64,000 nucleotides of DNA from Atherix ibis (taxonomy: Eukaryota; Arthropoda; Insecta; Diptera; Athericidae): assembly GCA_958298945.1 (NCBI GenBank), contig OY282608.1, forward strand, positions 77,486,806 through 77,550,805, written 5' to 3'. Below the pieces are notes generated by a model, which worked only from the letters and a program-made list of their open reading frames with translations, did no database searches and was not told the DNA's origin. This document shows, in pieces, positions 12,591-22,525 of the stretch (its first letter is position 1; every line of letters begins with the position of its first letter). A program made the translations under genes and the position numbers.

Positions 12591-12769
12591 TTTGTTTGTT
12601 GGCTTGTTGGTATGTTGGCTTGTTAGCTTGGTGGTCTGTTAGTTTGTTTGTTTGTTGGTTTGTTGGTTTGTTGGTTCATTTGTTTGTTGGTTTGTTGGTT
12701 TTTGTTGGTTTGTTGGTTTGTTTGTTTGTTGGTGTGTTGGTTTGTTAGTTTGTTGGTTTGTTTGTTTGT
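12591..12769 (+). repeat. Short junction copy of the 4.9 kb HOR start
   Basis: The sequence from about 12594 repeats the opening of the 4.9 kb HOR: GGTATGTT, GGCTTGTT, AGCTTGGT, GGTCTGTT, then a GGTTCATT unit and the 7-mer GGTTTTT. After fewer than 200 bp it starts again at about 12770 as the full second copy. Positions 12648 and 12866 are equivalent (offset 218). This is a small extra tandem copy at the join of the two large units. Confidence 0.85.
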
Positions 12770-15700
12770 TGTTTTGTTGGTTTGTTTGTTTGTTGGTTTG
12801 TTAGTTTGTTTGTTTGTTGGCTTGTTGGTATGTTGGCTTGTTAGCTTGGTGGTCTGTTAGTTTGTTTGATTGTTGGTTTGTTGGTTTGTTGGTTCATTTG
12901 TTTGTTGGTTTGTTGGTTTTTGTTGGTTTGTTGGTTTGTTTGTTTGTTGGTGTGTTGGTTGGTCAGTTTGTTGGTTTGTTGGTTTGTTTGTTTGTTGGCT
13001 TGTTGGTTTGTTGGCTTGTTTACCTGTCGGCATGTTGGTTTCTTGGTTTGTTGGTTTGTTGGTTTGTTGGTTTGTTGGTTTGTTGGTTTGTTGGTTTGTT
13101 GGTTTGCTGGTTTATTGGGTTGTTGGTTTGTTGGTTTGTTGGTTTGTTGGTTTTTTGGTTTGTTGGCTTGTTTGTTTGTTGGTTTGTTGGTTTGTTCGTT
13201 TGTTGGTTTGTTGGTTTGTTGGTTTGTTGGTTTGTTGGTTTGTTGGTTTGTTGGTTTGTTGGGTTGTTGGTTTATTTGTTTGTTGATTTGTTGGTTTGTT
13301 GGTTTGTTTGTTTGTTTGTTTGTTGGTTTGTTGGTTTGTTGGTTTGTTGGTTTGTTGGTTTATTGGTTTGTTGGTTTGTTGGTTTGTTTGTTTGTTTGTT
13401 GGTTTGTTTGTTTGTTTGTTTGTTGGCCTGTTGGTTTGTTGGCTTGTTGGCTTGTTGGCTTGTTAGTTTGTTGGTTTATTTGTTTGTTGGTTTGTTCGTT
13501 TGTTGGCTTGTTGGTTTGTTGGCTTGTTGGCTTGTTGGTTTGTTGGTTTGTTGGTTTGTTGGTTTGTTGGTTTGTTGGTTTGTTGGTTTGTTGGTTTGTT
13601 GGTTTGTTGGTTTTTTGGTTTGTTGGTTTGTTGGTTTGTTGGTTTGTTGGTTTGTCGGTTTGTCGGTTTGTTGATTTGTTGGTTTGTTGGTTTGTTGGTT
13701 TGTTGGTTTGTTGGTTTGTTGGTTTGTTGGTTTTTGGTTTGTAGGCGTGTTTGTTTGTTGGTTTGTTCGTTTGTTGGCTTGTTGGTTTGTTGGCTTGTTG
13801 GCTTGTTGGCTATTTGGCTTGTTGGTTTGTTGGTTTGTTGGTTTGTTCGTTTGTTGGTTTGTTGGCTTGTTGGCTTGTTGGTTTGTTGGTTTGTTGGTTT
13901 GTTGATTTGTTGGTTTACTTGTTTGTTGGTTTCTTGGCTAGTTGGTTTGTTGGCTTGTTGGCTTCTTGGTTTGTTGGTTTCTTTGTTTGTTGGTTTGTTC
14001 GTTTGTTGGCTTGTTGGTTTGTTGGCTTGTTGGTTTTTTGGTTTGTTGGTTTGTTGGTTTGTTGGTTTGTTGGTTTGTTGGTTTTTGGTTTGTTGGTTTG
14101 TTGGTTTGTGCGTTTGTTCGTTTGTTGGCTTGTTGGTTTGTTGGTTTGTTGGTTTGTCGGTTTGTTGGTTTGTGGGTTTGTTGGTTTGTTGGTTTATTTG
14201 TTTGTTGGTTTGTTGGCTTGTTGGCTTGTTGGTTTGTTGGTTTGTTGGTTTGTTGGTTTGTTAGTTTATTTGTTTGTTGGTTTGTTGGCTTATTGGTTTG
14301 TTGGCTTGTTGGCTTGTTGGTTTGTTGGTTTGTTTGTTTGTTGGTTTGTTCGTTTGTTGGCTTATTGGTTTGTTGGCTTGTTGGCTTGTTGGCATGTTGG
14401 TTTGTTGGTTTGTTGGTTTGTTGGTTTGTTGGTTTGTTGGTTTGTTCGTTTGTTGGTTTGTTGGTTTGTTGGTTTGTTGGCTTGTTGGTTTGTTGGCTTA
14501 TTGGTTTGTTGGTTTGTTGATTTGTTGGTTTGTTGGTTTTTTGGTTTGTTGGCTTATTGGTTCGTTGGTTTGTTGGTTTGTTGGTTTTTTGGTTTGTTGG
14601 CTTGTTGGTTTGTTGGTTTGTTGGTTTGTTGGTTTGTATGTTTGTTGGTTTGTTGGTTTGATTGTTTGTTGGTTTTTTGGTTTGTTGATTTGTTGGTTTT
14701 TTGGTTTGTTGGCTTGTTGGTTTGTTGGTTTTTTGGTTTGTTGGCTTGTTGGTTTGTTGGCTTGTTGGCTTGTTAGTTTGTTGGTTTGTTGGTTTGTTGG
14801 TTTGTTGGTTTGTTGGTTTGTTGGTTTGTTGGTTTGTTGGTTTGTTGGTTTGTTGGCTTGTTGGTTTGTTGGCTTGTTGGCTTGTTAGTTGTTGGTTTGT
14901 TGGTTTGTTGGTTTGTTGGTTTGTTGGTTTGTTTGTTTGTTGGTTTGTTGGTTTGTTGGTTTGTTGGTTTGTTGGTTTGTTGGTTTGTTGGTTTGTTGGT
15001 TTGTTGGTTTGTTTGTTTGTTGGTTGGTTTGTTTGTTGGCTTGTTGGTTTGTTCGTTTGTTGGCTTGTTGGTTTGTTGGCTTATTGGCATGTTGGTTTCT
15101 TGGTTTGTTGGTTTGTTGGTTTGTTGGTTTGTTGGTTTGTTGGCTTGTTGGTTTGTTGGTTTGTTGGTTTTTTGGTTTGTTGGTTTGTTGGTTTGTTGGT
15201 TTGTATGTTTGTTCGTTTGTTGGCTTGTTGGTTTGTTGGTTTGTTGGTTTGTTGGTTTGTTAGTTTGTTGGTTTGTTGGTTTGTTGGTTTGTTGGTTTGT
15301 TTGTTTGTTGGTTTGTTGGTTTGTTGGTTTGTTGGTTTATTTGTTTATTGGTTTGTAGGTTTGTTGATTTGTTGGTTTGTTTGTTTGTTGGTTTGTTGGT
15401 TTGTTGTTTTGTTGGTTTGTTGGTTTGTTGGTTTGTTTGTGTGTTGGTTTGTCCGTTTGTTGGCTTGTTGCCTTGCTGGTTTGTTGGCTTGTTGGTTTGT
15501 TGGTTTGTTGGTTTGTTAATTTGTTGGTTTGTTGGTTTGTTGGCTTGTTGGCTTGTTGGTTTGTTGGTTTGTTGGTTTGTTGGTTTGTTGGTTTATTTGT
15601 TTGTTGGTTTGTTGGCTTGTTGGTTTGTTGGCTTGTTGGCTTGTTGGTTTGTTGGTTTGTTTGTTTGTTGGTTTGTTCGTTTGTTGGCTTATTGGTTTGT

Positions 15701-17575
15701 TGGCTTTTTGGCTGGTTGGCATGTTGGTTTGTTGGTTTGTTGGTTGTTGGTTTGTTGGTTTGTTGGTTTGTTGGTTTGTTGGTTTCTTGGTTTGTTGGTT
15801 TGTTGGTTTGTTGGTTTGTTGGTTTGTTGGTTTTTTGGTTTGTTGGCTTATTGGTTTGTTGGTTTGTTGGTTTGGTGGTTTGTTGGTTTGTTGGTTCCTT
15901 CGTTTGTTGGTTTTTTTGGTTGTTGGTTTGTTGGTTTGTTGGTTTGTTGGCTTATTGGTTTGCTGGTTTGTTGGTTTGGTGGTTTGTTGGTTTGTTAGTT
16001 CCTTCGTTTGTTGGTTTTTTTGGTTTGTTGGTTTGCTAGTTTGTTGGTTTGTTGGTTTGTTGGTTTTTTGGTTTATTGGCTTGTTGGTTTGTTGGTTTGT
16101 TGGTTTGTTGGTTTGTTGGTTTGTTGGTTTGTTGGTTTGTTGGTTTGTTGGTTTGTTTGTTTGTTAGTTTTTTGGTTTGTTGGTTTGTTGGTTTTTTGGT
16201 TTGTTGGCTTGTTGGTTTGTTGGTTTTTTGGTTTGTTGGCTTGTTGGTTTGTTGGCTTGTTGGCTTGTTGGTTTGTTGGTTTGTTGATTTGTTGGTTTGT
16301 TGGTTTGTTGGCTTGTTGGATTGTTGGTTTGTTGCCTTGTTGGTTTGTTGGCTTGTTGGCTTGTTGGTTGTTGGTTTGTTGGTTTGTTGGTTTTTTGGTT
16401 TGTTGGTTTGTTGGTTTGTTGGTTTGTTGGTTTGTTGGTTTGTTGGTTTGTTGGTTTGTTGGTTTGTTGGTTTGTTGGTTTGTTGGTTTGTTGGTTTGTT
16501 GGTTTGTTGGTTTGTTGGTTTGTTGGTTTGTTGGTTTGTTGGTTTGTTGGTTTGTTGATTTGTTGGTTTGTTGGTTTGTTTGTTTGTTTGTTTGTTGGTT
16601 TTTGGTCTGTAGGCGTGTTTGTTTGTTGGTTTGTTCGTTTGTTGGCTTGTTGGTTTGTTCGTTTGTTGGCCTGTTGGTTTGTTGGCTTGTTGGCATGTTG
16701 GTTTCTTGGTTTGTTGGTTTGTTGATTTGTTGGTTTGTTGGTTTGTTGGTTTGTTGGTTTGTTGGTTTTTTGGTTTGTTGGTTTGTTGGTTTGTTGGTTT
16801 GTTGGTTTGTTGGTTTGTTGGTTTGTTGGTTTGTTGGTTTGTTGGTTTGTTGGTTTGTTGATTTGTTGGTTTGTTGGTTTGTTTGTTTGTTAGTTTGTTG
16901 GTTTTTGGTCTGTAGGCGTGTTTGTTTGTTGGTTTGTTGGTTTGTTCGTTCGTTCGTTTGTTGGCTTGTTGGTTTGTTGGTTTATTGGTTTGTTGGCTTG
17001 TTGGCTTGTTGGTTGTTGGTTTGTTGGTTTGTTGGTTTGTTGGTTTGTTGGTTTGTTGGTTTGTTAGTTTGTTGGTTTATTTGTTTGTTGGTTTGTAGGT
17101 GTGTTGATTTGTTGGTTTGTTTGTTTGTTGGTTTGTTGGTTTGTTGTTTTGTTGGTTTGTTGGTTTGTTGGTTTGTTTGTGTGTTGGTTTGTCCGTTTGT
17201 TGGCTTGTTGGTTTGTTGGCTTGTTGGTTTGTTGGTTTGTTGGTTTGTTGGTTTGTTGGCTTGTTGGCTTGTTGATTTGTTGGTTTGTTGGTTTGTTGGT
17301 TTGTTGGTTTATTTGTTTGTTGGTTTGTTGGCTTGTTGGTTTGTTGGCTTGTTGGCTTGTTGGTTTGTTGGTTTGTTTGTTTGTCGGTTTGTTCGTTTGT
17401 TGGCTTATTGGTTTGTTGGCTTGTTGGCTTGTTGGCATAATGGTTTGTTGATTTGTTGGTTTGTTGGTTTGTTGGTTTGTTGGTTTGTTGGTTTGTTGGT
17501 TTTTTGGTTTGTTGGTTTTTTGGTTTGTTGGTATTTTGGTTTGTTGGCTTATTGGTTTGTTGGTTTGTTGGTTTG
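12770..17575 (+). repeat. HOR of about 4.9 kb, copy 2
   Basis: This is the second copy of 7865-12590. Relative to copy 1 it gains 96 bp (12 units) near 14150-14260, where copy 1 has only GTTATTTTATTTG at about 9258, and it differs by small 8-bp steps elsewhere. Boxes are at 13741, 16609 and 16912 (GTAGGCGTG), 15451 and 17191 (GTCCG) and 15893 (GGTTCCTT). It contains a pure run of 20 GGTTTGTT units at 16397-16556. After about 17575 it continues with new variant order where copy 1 had jumped back. Confidence 0.92.
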
Positions 17576-19318
17576 GTGGTTTGTTGGTTTGGTGGTTTGT
17601 TGGTTTGTTGGTTCCTTCATTAGTTGGTTTTTTTGGTTTGTTGGTTTGTTGGTTTGTTGGTTTGTTGGTTTTTTTGGTTTGTTGGCTTGTTGGTTTGTTG
17701 GTTTGTTGGTTTCTTGGTTTGTTGGTTTGTTGGTTTGTTGGTTTGTTGGTTTGTTGGTTTGTTCGTTTGTTGGTTTTTTGGTTTCTTGGTTTGTTGGTTT
17801 TTTGGTTTGTTGGCTTGTTAGTTTGTTGGTTTTTTGGTTTGTTGGCTTGTTGGTTTGTTGGCTTGCTGGCTTGTTGGTTTGTTGGTTTGTTGGTTTGTTG
17901 GTTTGTTGGTTTGTTGGTTTGTTGGTTTGTTGGTTTGTTGGTTTGTTGGTTTGTTGGCTTGTTGGCTTGTTGGTTGTTGGGTTGTTGGTTTGTTGGTTTG
18001 TTGGTTTGTTGGTTTGTTGGTTTGTTGGTTTGTTGGTTTGTTGGTTTGTTGGTTTGTTGGTTTGTTGGTTTGTTGGTTTGTTGGTTTGTTGGTTTGTTTG
18101 TTTAATATTTTTTTGGTTTGTTGGTTTGTTAGTTTTTTGGTTTGTTGGCTTGTTGGTTTGTTGGTTTTTTGGTTTTTTGGTTTGTTGGCTTGTTGGTTTG
18201 TTGGCTTGTTGGTTTGTTGGTTTGTTGGTTTTTTGGTTTGTTGGCTTGTTGGTTTGTTGGTTTGTTGGTTTGTTGGTTTGTTGGTTTGTTGGTTTGTTGG
18301 TTTGTTGGTTTGTTGGTTTGTTGGTTTGTTGGTTTGTTGGTTTGTTGGTTTGTTGGTTTGTTGGTTTGTTTGTTTGTTAGTTTTTTGGTTTGTTGGTTTG
18401 TTGGTATTTTGGTTTGTTGGCTTGTTGGTTTGTTGGTTTTTTTGTTTGTTGGCTTGTTGGTTTGTTGGCTTGTTGGCTTGTTGGTTTGTTGGTTTCTTGA
18501 TTTGTTGGTTTGTTGGTTTGTTGGTGTGTTGGTTTGTTGGTTTGTTGGTTTGTTGGTTTGTTGGCTTGTTGGTTTGTTGGCTTGTTGGCTTGTTGGTTGT
18601 TGGTTTGTTGGTTTGTTGGTTTGTTGGTTTGTTGGTTTGTTGGTTTGTTGGTTTGTTGGTGTGTTGGTTTGTTGGTTTGTTGGTTTGTTGGTTTGTTGGT
18701 TTGTTGGTTTGTTGGTTTGTTGGTTTGTTGGTTTGTTGGTTTGTTGGTTTGTTGGTTTGTTGATTTGTTGGTTTGTTGGTTTGTTGGTTTGTTGGTTTGT
18801 TTGTTTGTTGGTTTGTTCGTTTGTTGGCTTGTTGGTTTGTTCGTTTGTTGGCTTGTTGGTTTGTTGGCTTGTTTGCATGTTGGTTTCTTGGTTTGTTGGT
18901 TTGTTGGTTTGTTGGTTTGTTGGTTTGTTGGTTTGTTGGTTTTTTGGTTTGTTGGTTTGTTGGTTTGTTTGTTTGTTGGTTTGTTGGTTTGTTGGTTTGT
19001 TGGTTTGTTGGTTTGTTGGTTTGTTGGTTTGTTGGTTGGTTGGTTTTTGGTTTGTAGGCGTGTTTGTTTGTTGGATTGTTGGTTTGTTCGTTTGTTCGTT
19101 TGTTGGCTTGTTGGTTTGTTGGTTTGTTGGTTTGTTGGTTTGTTGGTTTGTTGGTTTGTTGGTTTGTTGGTTTGTTGGTTTATTTGTTTGTTGGTTTGTA
19201 GGTTTGTTGATTTGTTGGTTTGTTTGTTTGTTGGTTTGTTGGTTTGTTGGTTTGTTGTTTTGTTGGTTTGTTGGTTTGTTGGTTTGTTTGTGTGTTGGTT
19301 TGTCCGCTTGTTGGCTTG
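17576..19318 (+). repeat. Low-variant stretch with long pure 8-mer runs
   Basis: This stretch is dominated by unmutated GGTTTGTT, with short variant clusters built from GGTTTTTT, GGCTTGTT and TGTTTGTT. A motif TGTTTGTTAGTTTTTTGG near 18369 is shared with 11187 and 16158, so the block looks like several short copies of the end of the 4.9 kb HOR. At 18101-18114 lies TTTAATATTTTTTT, the most A/T-rich interruption in the window. A GTAGGCGTG box is at 19054 and a GTCCG box at 19302. Confidence 0.75.
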
Positions 19319-20096
19319 TTGGTGTATTGGCTTGTTGCCTTGTTGGCTTGTTGGTTTGTTGGTTTGTTGGTTTGTTGGTTTGTTGGTTTGTTGGTTTGTT
19401 GGTTGGTTGGTTTGTTGGCTTGTTGGCTTGTTGGTTTGTTGGTTTGTTGGTTTGTTGGTATGTTGGTTTATTTGTTTGTTGGTTTGTTGGTTTGTTGGTT
19501 TGTTGGCTTGTTGGCTTGCTGGTTTGTTGGTTTGTTTGTTTGTCGGTTTGTTCGTTTGTTGGCATATTAATTTGTTGGCTTGTTGGCTTGTTGGCATGTT
19601 GGTTTGTTGGTTTGTTGGTTTGTTGGTTTGTTGGTTTGTTGGTTTGTTGGTTTGTTGGTTTGTTGGTTTGTTGGTTTGTTGGTTTGTTGGTTTGTTGGTT
19701 TGTTGGTTTGTTGGTTTGTTGGTTTGTTGGTTTGTAGGTTTGTTGGTTTGTTGGTTTGTTGGTTTTTTGGTTTGTTGGCTTAATGGTTTGTTGGTTTGTT
19801 GGTTTGTTGGTTTGTTGGTTTGTTGGTTCCTTCGTTAGTTGGTTTTTTTGGTTTGTTGGTTTGTTGATTTGTTGATTTGTTGGTTTGTTGGTTTTTTTAG
19901 TTTGTTGGCTTGTTGGTTTGTTGGTTTGTTGATTTGTTGGTTTGTTGGTTTGTTGGTTTGTTGGTTTGTTGGTTTGTTGGTTTGTTGGTTTGTTGGTTTG
20001 TTGGTGTGTTGGTTTGTTGGTTTGATCGTTTGTTGGTTTTTTGGTTTGTTGGTTTGCTGGTTTTTTGGTTTGTTGGCTTGTTGGTTTGTTGGTTTG
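19319..20096 (+). repeat. HOR unit of 0.78 kb, copy 1
   Basis: The marker GGTGTATTGGCTTGTTGCC starts at about 19319 and again at about 20098. The GGTTCCTTCGTTAG box at 19825 recurs at 20603 (offset 778), and GGCATATTAATTTG at 19562 recurs at 20332 (offset 770). The two offsets differ by one 8-mer. A run of about 16 pure units lies at 19605-19733. Confidence 0.85.
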
Positions 20097-20874
20097 TTGG
20101 TGTATTGGCTTGTTGCCTTGTTGGCTTGTTGGTTTGTTGGTTTGTTGGTTTGTTGGTTTGTTGGTTTGTTGGTTTGTTGGTTTGTTGGCTTGTTGGCTTG
20201 TTGGTTTGTTGGTTTGTTGGTTTGTTGGTATGTTGGTTTATTTGTTTGTTGGTTTGTTGGTTTGTTGGTTTGTTGGCTTGTTGGCTTGCTGGTTTGTTGG
20301 TTTGTTTGTTTGTCGGTTTGTTCGTTTGTTGGCATATTAATTTGTTGGCTTGTTGGCTTGTTGGCATGTTGGTTTGTTGGTTTGTTGGTTTGTTGGTTTG
20401 TTGGTTTGTTGGTTTGTTGGTTTGTTGGTTTGTTGGTTTGTTGGTTTGTTGGTTTGTTGGTTTGTTGGTTTGTTGGTTTGTTGGTTTGTTGGTTTGTTGG
20501 TTTGTTGGTTTGTAGGTTTGTTGGTTTGTTGGTTTGTTGGTTTTTTGGTTTGTTGGCTTAATGGTTTGTTGGTTTGTTGGTTTGTTGGTTTGTTGGTTTG
20601 TTGGTTCCTTCGTTAGTTGGTTTTTTTGGTTTGTTGGTTTGTTGATTTGTTGATTTGTTGGTTTGTTGGTTTTTTTAGTTTGTTGGCTTGTTGGTTTGTT
20701 GGTTTGTTGGTTTGTTGGTTTGTTGGTTTGTTGGTTTGTTGGTTTGTTGGTTTGTTGGTTTGTTGGTTTGTTGGTTTGTTGGTGTGTTGGTTTGTTGGTT
20801 TGATCGTTTGTTGGTTTTTTGGTTTGTTGGTTTGCTGGTTTTTTGGTTTGTTGGCTTGTTGGTTTGTTGGTTTG
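20097..20874 (+). repeat. HOR unit of 0.78 kb, copy 2
   Basis: This is a tandem copy of the preceding unit, matching over its whole length with offset 770-778. Its right part, from the GGTTCCTTCGTTAG box at 20603, is shared with the following 1.04 kb unit, so the two unit types overlap here. Confidence 0.85.
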
Positions 20875-21644
20875 TTGGTTTTTTGGTTTGTTGGTTGTTG
20901 GTTTGTTGGCTTGTGGGCTTGTTGGTTTGTTGGTTTGTTGGTTTGTTGGTTTGTTGGTTTGTTGGTTTGTTGGTTTGTTGGTTTGTTGGTTTGTTGGCTT
21001 GTTGGTTTGTTGGCTTGTTGGCTTGTTGGTTGTTGGTTTGTCGGTTTGTTCGTTTGTTGGCTTGTTGGTTTGTTGGCTTGTTGGTTTGTTGGTTTGTAGG
21101 TTTGTTGGTTTGTCTGTTTGTTGGTTTGTTCGTTTGTTGGTTTTTTGGTTTGTTGGCTTCTTGGTTTGTTGGTTTGTTGGCTTGTTGGTCTGTTGGTTTG
21201 TTGGTTTTTTGGTTTGTTGGTTTGTTGGTTTGTTTGTTTGTTGGTTTGTTCGTTTGTTGGCTTGTTGGTTTATTGGTTTGTTGGTTTGTTGGTTTGTTGG
21301 TTTGTTGGTTTGTTGGTTTGTTGTTTTGTTGGTTTGTTTGTTTGTTGGTTTGTTGGTTTGTTCGTTTTTTGGCTTTTTGGTATGTTGGCTTGTTGGCTTG
21401 TTGGTCTCTTAGTTTGTTTGTTTGTTTGTTTGTTGGTTTGTTGGTTTATTTGTTTGTTGGTTTGTTGGTTTTTGTTGGTTTGTTGGTTTGTTGGTTTGTT
21501 GGTTTGTTGGTTTGTTGGTTTGTTGGTTTGTTGGTTTGTTGGTTTGTTGGTTTGTAGGTTTGTTGGTTTGTTGGTTTGTTGGTTTTTTGGTTTGTTGGCT
21601 TAACGGTTTGTTGGTTTGTTGGTTTGTTGGTTTGTTGGTTTGTT
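20603..21644 (+). repeat. HOR unit of 1.04 kb, copy 1
   Basis: The GGTTCCTTCGTTAG box at 20603 recurs at 21645 (offset 1042), followed by the same pair of GATTTGTT units. Further right the offset becomes 1043, because copy 1 has a 7-mer GGTTGTT near 20892 where copy 2 has a full 8-mer. It includes GGTTTGTCTG at 21110 and a GGTTTTTGTTGG segment near 21470. Confidence 0.85.
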
Positions 21645-22525
21645 GGTTCCTTCGTTAGTTGGTTTTTTTGGTTTGTTGGTTTGTTGATTTGTTGATTTGT
21701 TGGTTTGTTGTTTTTTTTAGTTTGTTGGCTTGTTGGTTTGTTGGTTTGTTGGTTTGTTGGTTTGTTGGTTTGTTGGTTTGTTGGTTTGTTGGTTTGTTGG
21801 TTTGTTGGTTTGTTGGTTTGTTGGTGTGTTGGTTTGTTGGTTTGATCGTTTGTTGGTTTTTTGGTTTGTTGGTTTGCTGGTTTTTTGGTTTGTTGGCTTG
21901 TTGGTTTGTTGGTTTGTTGGTTTTTTGGTTTGTTGGCTTGTTGGTTTGTTGGCTTGTGGGCTTGTTGGTTTGTTGGTTTGTTGGTTTGTTGGTTTGTTGG
22001 TTTGTTGGTTTGTTGGTTTGTTGGTTTGTTGGTTTGTTGGCTTGTTGGTTTGTTGGCTTGTTGGCTTGTTGGTTGTTGGTTTGTCGGTTTGTTCGTTTGT
22101 TGGCTTGTTGGTTTGTTGGCTTGTTGGTTTGTTGGTTTGTAGGTTTGTTGGTTTGTTTGTTTGTTGGTTTGTTCGTTTGTTGGTTTTTTGGTTTGTTGGC
22201 TTCTTGGTTTGTTGGTTTGTTGGCTTGTTGGTCTGTTGGTTTGTTGGTTTTTTGGTTTGTTGGTTTGTTGGTTTGTTTGTTTGTTGGTTTGTTCGTTTGT
22301 TGGCTTGTTGGTTTATTGGTTTGTTGGTTTGTTGGTTTGTTGGTTTGTTGGTTTGTTGGTTTGTTGGTTTGTTGTTTTGTTGGTTTGTTTGTTTGTTGGT
22401 TTGTTGGTTTGTTCGTTTTTTGGCTTTTTGGTATGTTGGCTTGTTGGCTTGTTGGTCTCTTAGTTTGTTTGTTTGTTTGTTTGTTGGTTTGTTGGTTTAT
22501 TTGTTTGTTGGTTTGTTGGTTTTTG
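21645..22525 (+). repeat. HOR unit of 1.04 kb, copy 2 (partial)
   Basis: This follows copy 1 at offset 1042-1043 to about 22520, then continues with sequence not present in copy 1, which at 21480 had jumped back to a run of GGTTTGTT and GGTTTGTA. The 21.86-22.9 kb interval is also matched at 23.6-24.6 kb with offset 1782. Confidence 0.82.

Noticed and set aside
18097..18120. AATATT-containing string as a TATA box or terminator
   Set aside because: It is a single irregular spot inside a pure repeat, with no transcript unit, hairpin or conserved copy around it.
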